Assembly: GCF_030062155.1 (NCBI RefSeq)
Contig: NZ_CP118268.1
Span: 62,001 to 126,000, forward strand
Source of the DNA: Pantoea sp. Lij88
GTDB lineage: Bacteria; Pseudomonadota; Gammaproteobacteria; Enterobacterales; Enterobacteriaceae
Reading direction: 5' to 3'
DNA length: 64,000 nt
This document shows, in pieces, positions 56,345 to 64,000 of the stretch; the first letter of the stretch is position 1, and every line of letters starts with the position of its first letter. The notes under the pieces were generated by a model that did not search any database, had not been told where the DNA came from, and saw only the letters and a list, made by a program, of their open reading frames with translations. The position numbers were made by a program, and so were the translations under genes.

Positions 56345-58024
56345 TTAAAGAAGCTGGCTCAGATGCAGCTGACCCATCAGCAGCGGGTTGTCGGCGTAAT
56401 CAACCGGCACCGCCACCACCGCAGGACCCTGAACATCCATCGCTTTGCGCAGCGTCGGCTCCAGCTCTGCCGCGCTGGTCACCGCAAAGCCCGCTGCCCC
56501 AAATGCTTCGGCGTAGGCTTTGAAATCGACCGGGCCAAAATTGACGCCCGAGACGCGGTGATATTTTTTCTCTTCCTGCATCGCCACCATGTTGTAGGCG
56601 TTATCGACCCAGACGATGTGCAGAATATTGGCTTTTAAGCGGACGGCCGTTTCCAGCTCCATGCTGGACTGCAGGAAGCCGCCATCGCCTGAAACCGACA
56701 CCACTTTTCGCTGCGGATCGACCAGCCAGGCGCCAATCGCCCACGGCAGCGCGACGCCCATGGTCTGCTGACCGTTGGAGATCATGATCTGGCGGGCGCG
56801 GAAGCTATAGAGATAGCGGGCGATCCAGATGTGGAAACTGCCCATATCGACGGTGAGGCTGACGTCGCTGTTAATAATGTCCTGCATAGCGCGCACGATG
56901 CGCAGCGGATGCAGGGCAAACTGATTGAGGCTGGCACCCTGCATCGCCAGCAATTTGCGCTGCTGCTGACGATCCTCGAGGATGCTGGCCGCTTCTGATG
57001 TCAGCTGCAGCGGCGCGGAAATGCGCGTAGCCAGTTTACGCACCGTGGCGGCGATATCGCCCACCAGCTCGGCATCCGGCAGATAGCGGTTGTCGGTCTC
57101 TGCAGGTATCACGTCGATGTGAATCAGGGTTGCGTTGCCGCTGTTCCACATCGCCGGTTCATATTCCACCGGGCTGTAGCCGATGGTGATGATCAGGTCG
57201 GCCTGTTGCAGCAGCCGGTCGCCCGCCTGGTTGTTAAACAGCCCGACGCGCCCGGCGAAGCGTGAGAAGTGATCCTGTCTGACCGCGCCCGCAGCCTGGT
57301 AGGTGCTGGTGACCGGAATGTGGCTGCGGGTCAGCAGATCGTGAATCGCTTCACTGTTCTCTGGCTGGCTTGCCATCAATCCCAGCAGGATGACCGGATT
57401 TTTAGCCCCGGCAATCGCCTGGCTGACCGCGTCGATCATCGCATCAGGCGCGGCACCCAGCACCGGACGGCCTTTGCTGCTTAGCGCTTTGCCGGTCACC
57501 GGCTGATCGACAATATCCTGCGGCAGGCTGATAAAGGCACCGCCGCCCCGGCCATGCTCGGCGTGGCGAAACGCATTCGACAGGCATTCAGACAGCGCAG
57601 AGGGATCGGTCACCTCAACTGCATATTTGGTGATCGGGCGAAACATGGAAACGGTGTCCATGCTCTGATGAACCTGCTTGGCACTGTCGGAGCGTTTCAC
57701 CTGGCCGCCGATGGCGACCACCGGATCGCCTTCGCTGGTGGCGGTGGCCATGCCGGTAATCAGGTTCGAGCAGCCCGGTCCGGAGGTGACCAGCGCTACG
57801 CCCGCGTTGCCGGTGAGGCGGCCAACGGCTGCGGCCATAAACGCGGCGTTGGCTTCATGGCGAACCGGGATGGTCTGGATGGATGAGTCCAGCAGCGAGT
57901 CAAAAACCTTATCGATTTTTGCGCCAGGGATGCCAAAGACATGCTGGACGCCCTGCGCCTCAAGCTGCGCAACGACCAGGTCAGCGCCGCAGGTCCAGAG
58001 CGTGGTATCGGTTGGATTTTTCAT
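56345..58024 (-). CDS. budB: catabolic alpha-acetolactate synthase BudB (AlsS)
   Basis: 559 residues from ATG 58024 behind GAGGAATGACG; an ATG six bases earlier is too close to the ribosome-binding site. TPP enzyme: catalytic Glu in [11 protein letters not shown] (~57), central domain, and the TPP/Mg motif [21 protein letters not shown] then DNAYNM (~440-475). It condenses two pyruvates to acetolactate. No regulatory subunit is encoded, and the sequence resembles the FAD-independent catabolic type. Second gene of the operon. Confidence 0.95.
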   Translation of the reverse strand: MKNPTDTTLWTCGADLVVAQLEAQGVQHVFGIPGAKIDKVFDSLLDSSIQTIPVRHEANAAFMAAAVGRLTGNAGVALVTSGPGCSNLITGMATATSEGDPVVAIGGQVKRSDSAKQVHQSMDTVSMFRPITKYAVEVTDPSALSECLSNAFRHAEHGRGGGAFISLPQDIVDQPVTGKALSSKGRPVLGAAPDAMIDAVSQAIAGAKNPVILLGLMASQPENSEAIHDLLTRSHIPVTSTYQAAGAVRQDHFSRFAGRVGLFNNQAGDRLLQQADLIITIGYSPVEYEPAMWNSGNATLIHIDVIPAETDNRYLPDAELVGDIAATVRKLATRISAPLQLTSEAASILEDRQQQRKLLAMQGASLNQFALHPLRIVRAMQDIINSDVSLTVDMGSFHIWIARYLYSFRARQIMISNGQQTMGVALPWAIGAWLVDPQRKVVSVSGDGGFLQSSMELETAVRLKANILHIVWVDNAYNMVAMQEEKKYHRVSGVNFGPVDFKAYAEAFGAAGFAVTSAAELEPTLRKAMDVQGPAVVAVPVDYADNPLLMGQLHLSQLL

Positions 58025-58038
58025 CGTCATTCCTCTGA

Positions 58039-58821
58039 TTAGCTTTCTACCGCACGGATCGCGGCGTCAAGATTGGCGGGGTTCAGGTCGGCATTGAGAA
58101 AGTCACTGTCCTGCGGCAGATCCACGACCAGCTTGCTGATGGCACCAAAAGTCAGGGTGCCCTGTTCCAGCGCGTAATCGAGAATGTGGCCGCCGCCTTC
58201 GCGGTCGTCGGTAATAAAATGTTCGTGATAGCCCGCCACGTTAATGCCCTGCATATACTGCGGCGTCCGGAATCCGATCAGTTCGCCCGCGCGCTGACTA
58301 AAGGAAAAGGTCGGCTGATCGCCCAGCACTTCCGGCATGGAGCGATAGGGGCGGCACTGACACGGCACGGTGCGGGTGTCGACGCGGCTGAAGCGACCGC
58401 TGATGCGCAGCGCGCAGAACTGGTTATCGGAGGTGATTTCGCTGTCGATCACCCGATGGATTTCCTCGCGCGACATCGGCCGGTCAAACTCAAACAGATG
58501 TTGTGGCTTAAAGAAGGTCATCACTGCAAACGGGGTTTTCTGCGCCGGATCGGCCGGATGCGCACTGCCATCGGCGTGCAACTGATAGACCTTGCTGTCA
58601 AACGCGATCAGCTCGCCATCCAGCCGGTTAAAGGTGCCCAGACCGAAATCGCCTTTGCGCAGCAGGTCGGCAATCCTGACGTTGCCATCGTAGACGCCGC
58701 TCAGCAATGCACTCATTAAAGAGGTCTGATAGATAACGCTTTCTGGTGCATCCTGGGAAAGCGTTAAGACAGTATGTTTTAATTGATCCTCACAGGAACA
58801 ATCAGTTACACAATTGCTCAT
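58039..58821 (-). CDS. budA: alpha-acetolactate decarboxylase BudA
   Basis: 260 residues behind ACGAGGCATCAA. The zinc site [20 protein letters not shown] (~199-218) supplies the metal His residues, and [16 protein letters not shown] lies in the active-site strand. It turns acetolactate into acetoin. First gene of the operon; the stop is 14 bp before the budB start. Divergent from the LysR regulator. Confidence 0.95.
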   Translation of the reverse strand: MSNCVTDCSCEDQLKHTVLTLSQDAPESVIYQTSLMSALLSGVYDGNVRIADLLRKGDFGLGTFNRLDGELIAFDSKVYQLHADGSAHPADPAQKTPFAVMTFFKPQHLFEFDRPMSREEIHRVIDSEITSDNQFCALRISGRFSRVDTRTVPCQCRPYRSMPEVLGDQPTFSFSQRAGELIGFRTPQYMQGINVAGYHEHFITDDREGGGHILDYALEQGTLTFGAISKLVVDLPQDSDFLNADLNPANLDAAIRAVES

Positions 58822-58925
58822 TTGATGCCTCGTCGTTTAACCGTTAAGCCATGTTAACCTAATGGTGAACCGATTCAGTCGGTGGGTCCAATAGCGAAAC
58901 CTGTTAACTTTGAGACGTTTTTGAT
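58822..58925. promoter_or_regulatory. budA-budR divergent control region
   Basis: 104 bp between divergent starts. Contains several GTTAAC/GGTTAAC-like motifs (GTTTAACCGTTAA, ATGTTAACC, CCTGTTAAC) that could be BudR binding sites of the T-N11-A type. Exact promoters were not resolved. Confidence 0.5.
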
Positions 58926-59831
58926 ATGGAACTTCGCCATCTGCGTTATTTTGTTGCCGTAGCCGAGACGCTTCACTTCACCCGGGCTGCTGAAATGCTG
59001 GGAATTTCGCAGCCGCCGCTGAGTCAGCAGATACTCAGGCTGGAACAGGAGATTGGTACACCGTTGCTGAAGCGGCTGACGCGTGGCGTGGAACTCACGG
59101 AAGCGGGGGAAGCATTTCTGGCCGATGCCCGGCAGATTGTGCAGCTGGCCGATCAGGCGCTGGAGAATGCACGTGGTATTGCGCGCGGGATCAGCGGGCA
59201 GCTGTCGCTGGGATTTGCCAGCTCGGTGGCGTTTAATCCGCGCATCTTCACCCTGATCCGCCAGTTTAAAGAGCGTTACCCGGCGATGGATTTGCTGACC
59301 CGCGAAGAGAATATGTCTCTGCTGATGCAGGATCTGCAGGAGGGATTGCTGGATGCTGCCTTTATCCGGCTGCCGTGCGAAAGCAGCAAGGCGTTTAATC
59401 TGCGCGTCATCTCCACCGAAAAGATGCTGATTGCGCTGCCGCGCAGTCATCCCCTCAGCGGCACGCCCACCGTGGCGCTCTCCGCGCTGGCGGATGAAAC
59501 CCTGATAATTTTCCCGCGTGATGTCTCGCCCAGCCTGTATGAGCTGATTGTCACTGCCTGCCTGCGGGCCGGCTTTTCCCGCCACACCTTCCAGCAGGCG
59601 CCGCAGATCACCACATCACTGGGTATGGTCGCGGCGGGCTGCGGAATTGCGCTGGTGCCGGAGTCGATGCGCTGCGTTGATAACCCCGAAGTGAGCTTCT
59701 GTGATATCGAAAACAACACGCTGTTTACCGACGTGGCTTTTGCCTGGCGTCGGCATCACCCGTCAAAAGCGGTGCTTCATCTGCTGGCGTTGCTGGCGGA
59801 ACACCCTCCGGCACCCGATAAAGCGGGTTGA
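58926..59831 (+). CDS. budR: LysR-type regulator BudR (AlsR-like)
   Basis: 301 residues. N-terminal winged HTH (MELRHLRYFVAVAETLHFTRAAEMLGISQPPLSQQILRLEQE, ~1-60), then a periplasmic-binding-like effector domain. Divergent to budABC, as in Klebsiella and Bacillus, where it activates the operon in response to acetate and acid. By LysR habit it should also repress itself from the shared region. Confidence 0.92.
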   Translation: MELRHLRYFVAVAETLHFTRAAEMLGISQPPLSQQILRLEQEIGTPLLKRLTRGVELTEAGEAFLADARQIVQLADQALENARGIARGISGQLSLGFASSVAFNPRIFTLIRQFKERYPAMDLLTREENMSLLMQDLQEGLLDAAFIRLPCESSKAFNLRVISTEKMLIALPRSHPLSGTPTVALSALADETLIIFPRDVSPSLYELIVTACLRAGFSRHTFQQAPQITTSLGMVAAGCGIALVPESMRCVDNPEVSFCDIENNTLFTDVAFAWRRHHPSKAVLHLLALLAEHPPAPDKAG

Positions 59832-59903
59832 TAAGCGCCAGCTATTGTACTGAAAACAATAACCAACTGGCGGCGGCAGGGCCGGGATGCCAATAATCAC
59901 TGC

Positions 59904-60149
59904 ATGACTACATACCGCGTAAGAGTCGGGTATCACAACCCGTCAGCCCTGACATTCAGGCAACTGGATGAAATTCTGGAGCCGCAGCGATTCTGGAGAA
60001 CAGATTCGGCCGGCGGCCAGTTCCGCTATTTCATGGAGTATGAGTACCAGTCTGACGTACGCGACCTCTGTTCGGTCTGCTCGCTGGCCTACAGTCAGGC
60101 GTGCAAAGTCAGAAAGTGCCCACTGATTCTGGTCGAGGTGATGAACTGA
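59904..60149 (+). CDS. small hypothetical protein with Cys cluster
   Basis: 81 residues; weak ribosome-binding site. No recognised family. The C-terminal half has four Cys (LCSVCSLAYSQACKVRKC), which may bind a metal; the N-terminal half is aromatic and charged. Closed by a strong terminator, which supports it being a real transcript. Confidence 0.55.
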   Translation: MTTYRVRVGYHNPSALTFRQLDEILEPQRFWRTDSAGGQFRYFMEYEYQSDVRDLCSVCSLAYSQACKVRKCPLILVEVMN

Positions 60150-60152
60150 ATG

Positions 60153-60200
60153 CGCCCGGCGATCCCGCTGCTCTCAGCCACGATCGCCGGGCGTTGTTTT
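60153..60200. terminator. strong bidirectional terminator
   Basis: CGCCCGGCGATC (60153-60164) pairs with GATCGCCGGGCG (60182-60193); then TTGTTTT on the plus strand. It overlaps the stop of the RND gene. Confidence 0.8.
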
Positions 60201-63200
60201 ACTTTGAACGGCGCTCCATCATCAGACTTAATGCCGCAGGCAGCACCGTTAGCGTGACCAGCGTTCCACTGACCAGACCGCCAATAATCGCCAGCGCCAT
60301 TGGCCCCCAGAATACCTGGTGGGCGATGGGGATCATACCGAGGATCGCAGCGCATGCGGTCAGCAGGATGGGACGCGCACGGTGATGGGCGGCCTGCCGG
60401 ATGGCTTCTCCTGCGGGCAGGCCAGCACGGCTGTTCGCATCCACCTCACTGATCATAATCACTGCGTTACGGATGATGATCCCCGCCAGCGCAATGATCC
60501 CCAGCAGCGCCACAAACCCCAGCGGTGTTCCCGCCGGAAGCATCGCGGATACGATGCCGGGCAGGCCAAACGGGGCCATGCTCAGCGCCAGCAGCATGCC
60601 TGAGAAGCGTTGCAGCTGAATCATCAGCAGGACCAGCATGGCGCAGATCGTCACCGGCAGCAGGGCAAACACCGAACCGTTGCCTTTGTCCGACTCCGCC
60701 GCTACGCCACCTTCTTCAATACCGTACCCGGCAGGCAATGAGGCGCGCAGCGCGGCGACACGTGGGGCGAGCTGTTGCGAGACCTGTTCGGCCCGCTCAC
60801 CGGGTGCGATATCGGTCTGCACGGTGATGTAAGAGAGTCGCTGACGTCGCCAGATCACCGGATCATCCACACCCCAGTTCAGCGTCGCCACCTGCCGCAA
60901 CGGAATCTTCTGTCCGCTGGCATTGGTGATCATCAATCCCTCCAGCGTGTCCGTGTTCTGCCGCTCCGCGTCATTGCTGCGCAGTACCACATCGATCAGC
61001 CGGTTATGATCGCGCAGGGTAGTCACCACGCTGCCGGACATCAGGGTGTTCAGCGCGGTGGCGATGGTGTCGGATGAGAGCCCGGCGGCGCGGGCGGCCG
61101 TCTGATTCACCGCCAGCGTCATGACCCGTTCTGGTTCCCCGGCGGTCAGATTGACCTCACGGGTCAGCGGAGAGCGGGCGATCAGCGCCGCCAGCTGACT
61201 GGCCGCCTGCCGGACCTTGTCATTGTTCGGGCCGGTGATGCGATATTTCAGCGGCCAGCCGACCGGTGGCCCCAGCTCCAGCGGCGATATCCGGGTCGTG
61301 ATGTCACTGAAATCCTTTGTCAGCTTCTGCTCCAGCCGGTTGCGCAGCCGATCGCGTGCCGCCAGATCTTTCGCCACCACCACCAGCTGCGCGATATTTT
61401 CATTATCCAGCAGCACCTCCATCGGCAGATAGAAGCGTATCGCGCCTGAACCCACGTAGCTGGTGAAGTTCGCCACATCCCGGTCATTACGCAGCATCTG
61501 TTCCAGCTGTGCGGTACGGCGCATGGTTTCAGCCTGAGCCGCGCTGGCGGGTAACGTCAGGCTGACCAGCAGTTCGGGACGATCTGACGACGGGAAAAAT
61601 TCACCCTGCATAAAGGTCGTGGCGTAAAGGCTGACCAGCAGCACTGCCAGCGCCGCGCCAGTCGTCACCAGCCGGTTGCGCAGAATCACCTCCAGCAGAC
61701 GATGATAGCTGCGCGTCAGTATGCCCGGCGGCTGGTGGGCCTTGATTTGCTTGCGGGAGAGCAGCCAGCAGCCGGTAAGCGGAGAGAAGATGATTGCGAC
61801 CACCCAGGAGCAGAGCAGCGCCAGGGTAATCACCACAAATAGTGAGTAGCAATATTCCCCGGCACTGGAGGCGGCGAATCCGACCGGGATGAAACCGGCG
61901 ATCATCACCAGCGTGCCGGTCAGCATCGGAAAGGCGGTCGTTTTAAACGCATATGTCGCGGCCTGCCACTTGCTGTCGCCCGCTTCGAGTCGCGCCACCA
62001 TCGCCTCGACGGTGATCATGGCGTCATCCACCAGCAACCCAAGCGCGATAATCAGTGCGCCAAGCGAGATGCGCTGAAGTCCGATGCCTGCCAGCAACAT
62101 CCCGGTAAACGTCATCGCCAGCACCAGCGGGATGGCCGCCGCTACCACCAGACCGGCACGCAGCCCCAGCGAGACAAAGGAGACGGCTAATACGATGACG
62201 ATCGCTTCGCCCAGTATCCTGACAAAGCCGCTGACCGCGTTTTTCACTACTGAAGACTGGTCGGCCACGCGGGTCATAGTGATGCCGTGCGGTAACTGCG
62301 CGGCCAGTGTCTGCATACGCTCATTCAGCTGTTTGCCAAAATCGAGCATGTTGCCGCTGGCGGCCATGGAGATCGCCAGCCCGATAGCCGGAACGCCGTT
62401 AACCCGAAAAGTGGGAGCCGGAGGCTCAGCAGGCTGGAGGCTGATGGTGGCCAGATCGGTCAGCGGGATGAAACGCTCGCCGATGTGCAGGGTTATCGCC
62501 TGCAGACTGTCGACCGAGGTCAGGGTGCCACTGACCCGCAGCGCGATGTTCTCGCGGTCGGTACGCAGGCTGCCCGCAGGCACTACGTCGTTCTGCGCTT
62601 TGATAGCATCGCTGACCTGCTGTAAATCGAGTCCCATACCGTTCAGCTTGCGCGGGGAAAAGGCGATAACCACCTGCTGCTCCTGAACACCCAGCAGCGT
62701 GGTTTTGCCGATGTCGGGCAGACTGGCCAGACTGCGACGCAGGTTATCGACCCGATCGCGCAGCTCTCTGGCCGAAAATCCATCTGCCGTGAAGCCATAA
62801 ATCGTGCCGAAGGTGTCATCAAATTCGTCATTAACCGCCGGACCCTGTACACCCTGTGGCAGTGAAGGGGCAACGTCATGCATCTTTTTACGCAGTTGAT
62901 ACCAGATGCCGGCCACCTGTGACGGCGGCGTGTCATCGCGCAGGTTGACATAGATTACCGTCTGACCGGCGCGGGTTTCGCTCTCAACCGCATCCAGCGA
63001 CGGGATCTCCTGCACTTTCTGTTCCAGCACGTCTGTGAGCAGTTGGACCGTGGTGTTCACGTCAGCGCCGGGCCATTGGGCCGAAACCACCGCCGTTTTG
63101 ATGGTAAACGCCGGGTCTTCGTTGCGTGACAGACGTTCATAGCTCAGCACACCCGCCGCCATCACCAGCAGCATGAAAAAGATCACCAGTTGCTGATGCG

Positions 63201-63243
63201 CCAGCGCCCAGCCGGAGAGGTTAAAGCCTGTCGATTTTTTCAT
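60199..63243 (-). CDS. RND-family efflux pump inner-membrane transporter
   Basis: 1014 residues. TM1 (LAHQQLVIFFMLLVMAAGVLSYERL) is followed by a large periplasmic loop (PxAVVSAQWPGADVNTTVQ..., LEQKVQEIPSLDAVES), a block of six TM (AIVIVLAVSFVSLGL..., GLLVDDAMITVEAMVAR), a second periplasmic loop and a final TM block. It belongs to the shorter AcrB/CzcA-like multidrug group that includes the YegN/VexF-type lineages. It should drive export of organic compounds with an adaptor and TolC. It overlaps the adaptor stop by 4 bases (ATGA), so the two are coupled. Confidence 0.92.
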   Translation of the reverse strand: MKKSTGFNLSGWALAHQQLVIFFMLLVMAAGVLSYERLSRNEDPAFTIKTAVVSAQWPGADVNTTVQLLTDVLEQKVQEIPSLDAVESETRAGQTVIYVNLRDDTPPSQVAGIWYQLRKKMHDVAPSLPQGVQGPAVNDEFDDTFGTIYGFTADGFSARELRDRVDNLRRSLASLPDIGKTTLLGVQEQQVVIAFSPRKLNGMGLDLQQVSDAIKAQNDVVPAGSLRTDRENIALRVSGTLTSVDSLQAITLHIGERFIPLTDLATISLQPAEPPAPTFRVNGVPAIGLAISMAASGNMLDFGKQLNERMQTLAAQLPHGITMTRVADQSSVVKNAVSGFVRILGEAIVIVLAVSFVSLGLRAGLVVAAAIPLVLAMTFTGMLLAGIGLQRISLGALIIALGLLVDDAMITVEAMVARLEAGDSKWQAATYAFKTTAFPMLTGTLVMIAGFIPVGFAASSAGEYCYSLFVVITLALLCSWVVAIIFSPLTGCWLLSRKQIKAHQPPGILTRSYHRLLEVILRNRLVTTGAALAVLLVSLYATTFMQGEFFPSSDRPELLVSLTLPASAAQAETMRRTAQLEQMLRNDRDVANFTSYVGSGAIRFYLPMEVLLDNENIAQLVVVAKDLAARDRLRNRLEQKLTKDFSDITTRISPLELGPPVGWPLKYRITGPNNDKVRQAASQLAALIARSPLTREVNLTAGEPERVMTLAVNQTAARAAGLSSDTIATALNTLMSGSVVTTLRDHNRLIDVVLRSNDAERQNTDTLEGLMITNASGQKIPLRQVATLNWGVDDPVIWRRQRLSYITVQTDIAPGERAEQVSQQLAPRVAALRASLPAGYGIEEGGVAAESDKGNGSVFALLPVTICAMLVLLMIQLQRFSGMLLALSMAPFGLPGIVSAMLPAGTPLGFVALLGIIALAGIIIRNAVIMISEVDANSRAGLPAGEAIRQAAHHRARPILLTACAAILGMIPIAHQVFWGPMALAIIGGLVSGTLVTLTVLPAALSLMMERRSK

Positions 63244-64000
63244 GGTGCCTCCTGCGCCAGTGCGACTTTCTGGCCAGGCTGCAGGGTGCCAACACCGGCG
63301 GTGACGATGCGCTCGCCAGGTCGGATCCCGGCGGTAACAAAGATCTGCTGCGCGTTAAAGCGTGCCAGCACCACCGGACGAAGCTGCAGACGTGACGATG
63401 CATCAACGACCAGCAGCGCGGGTTTTTCGGCGAAACGGGTCAGGGCGCTGGCGGGCAGGGCGATGACAGGGGGTTGCGCATCCGGAAGGCTGACAATGAC
63501 GGTGGCACCGGGTGCCATCGCCTCAGGTGGCTGATTGAGTGAGATACGCAGCCGCCACGTACGGGTCTGCGGATCGGCCTGCGGGCTGATGTCACGCACC
63601 GTACCGCTGGCCTGCACAGCAGGATCGGCGAGCAGCGTCACCTTCAGTGGTGTCCTGTCGTCTGGTCGAAAAAGCGCAGGCGTGGTCAGGTCAAACACCG
63701 CATCGCGTGCATCCCCTGCGGCCAGCGTCATCACGTTTTGCCCGGCGCTGACCACCTGACCGGGCTGAACCGAAATGGCGGTGATACGGCCTGCGGCGGG
63801 GGCCGTCAGCTGAGTCCAGCTGAGGTTATCCTGGGCATTTTTCAGAGCCGCTTCGCTGCTGAGACGGCGTGACTGCGCGCTCTGCCAGTCCGCCTGGGCG
63901 CTATCCAGCTGGGTGCGGGCGATGGCACCGCCGGGCATCAGCAGCCGCATCCGGTGGAGGTTAAGCGCGGCGACCCGCTCGGCGGCGCGGGCGCTGTCGA
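63240..64000 (-). CDS. RND efflux periplasmic adaptor (membrane fusion protein), N-terminal part outside window
   Basis: An open frame continues past the right edge; about 253 C-terminal residues are visible. Helical hairpin (DSAQADWQSAQSRRLSSEAALKNAQDNLSWTQL), lipoyl half (TAPAAGRITAISVQPGQVVSAG), beta-barrel (LKVTLLADPAVQASGTVRDISPQADPQTRTW) and membrane-proximal region (GIRPGERIVTAGVGTLQPGQKV) in the usual order. It links the downstream pump to an outer-membrane channel. Confidence 0.92.
   Translation of the reverse strand, partial: DSARAAERVAALNLHRMRLLMPGGAIARTQLDSAQADWQSAQSRRLSSEAALKNAQDNLSWTQLTAPAAGRITAISVQPGQVVSAGQNVMTLAAGDARDAVFDLTTPALFRPDDRTPLKVTLLADPAVQASGTVRDISPQADPQTRTWRLRISLNQPPEAMAPGATVIVSLPDAQPPVIALPASALTRFAEKPALLVVDASSRLQLRPVVLARFNAQQIFVTAGIRPGERIVTAGVGTLQPGQKVALAQEAP

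Noticed and set aside
58039..58821. Anabolic acetolactate synthase operon (ilv type) as an alternative reading of the bud cluster
   Set aside because: A decarboxylase and an acetoin reductase flank the synthase, a LysR gene is divergent, and no regulatory subunit is present; this is the catabolic cluster.

Overview
The window reads as part of a large plasmid of an enterobacterium of the Erwiniaceae, most likely a Pantoea replicon of the LPP-1 (Large Pantoea Plasmid) type. This placement rests on recognised content: a RepFIB-type initiator between iteron arrays, a type Ia ParA/ParB pair, a complete sucrose regulon (scrKYABR), the budABC/budR butanediol cluster, and protein sequences that look enterobacterial throughout. 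No IS element, tRNA, rRNA or CRISPR array was found. The first gene is cut at its 5' end by the left edge, and the last gene is cut at its 5' end by the right edge.

Layout. 1-3.0 kb: tail of an FdhF/YdeP-like molybdopterin oxidoreductase, a membrane metallophosphoesterase and an MBL-fold hydrolase. 3.1-7.3 kb: two methyl-accepting chemotaxis proteins (MCPs), one with a sigma-28 promoter. 7.9-8.6 kb: two small unknown genes, one behind a LexA box. 9.5-16.9 kb: stress and signalling genes, comprising two BLUF-EAL proteins, CsbD, an AgsA-like small heat-shock protein with a sigma-32 promoter and a FourU-like leader, a small HTH protein, a DUF3606 protein, a GAF-EAL protein and a YhcN/BhsA-type periplasmic peptide. 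17.1-23.6 kb: the replication and partition core. 23.7-30.2 kb: scrK-scrY-scrA-scrB-scrR with ScrR operators and a CRP site. 30.3-35.4 kb: a chorismate mutase-P450 pair, a dehydrogenase-SRPBCC pair, a small unknown and a GNAT protein. 36.4-44.8 kb: a second signalling block with a CACHE-GGDEF cyclase, a GAF-EAL paralogue, a third MCP, an HTH paralogue and a GAF-PAS-GGDEF-EAL protein. 44.8-55.3 kb: a GNAT protein, an FMN-binding oxidase-like protein, a DUF2382 stress protein, a UvrA2-like ATPase, an MBL lactonase-like protein, a CitMHS transporter and an unusual flagellin. 55.5-59.8 kb: budC-budB-budA divergent from budR. 60.2-64 kb: an RND pump and its adaptor.

How the genes fit together. The plasmid carries an accessory layer on top of what should be chromosomal motility: a flagellin and at least one MCP behind FliA-type promoters, plus six proteins with cyclic-di-GMP turnover domains, two of which also carry BLUF photosensor domains. 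Several of these six have degenerate catalytic motifs and may be regulators rather than enzymes. A metabolic layer handles sucrose uptake and cleavage, citrate-type uptake and overflow to acetoin or butanediol. A stress layer covers heat (AgsA-like), SOS (the LexA-box gene), envelope stress and efflux.

Most promising for follow-up: the FourU-like leader, the SOS-controlled 77-residue gene, the flagellin with a non-standard central domain, the conserved leader hairpin in front of the two GAF-EAL paralogues, and the 1.4 kb gene-free stretch with TTTTCAC-type boxes between the replication origin and parA. All family calls come from reading motifs and from memory of family members; no database search was run.
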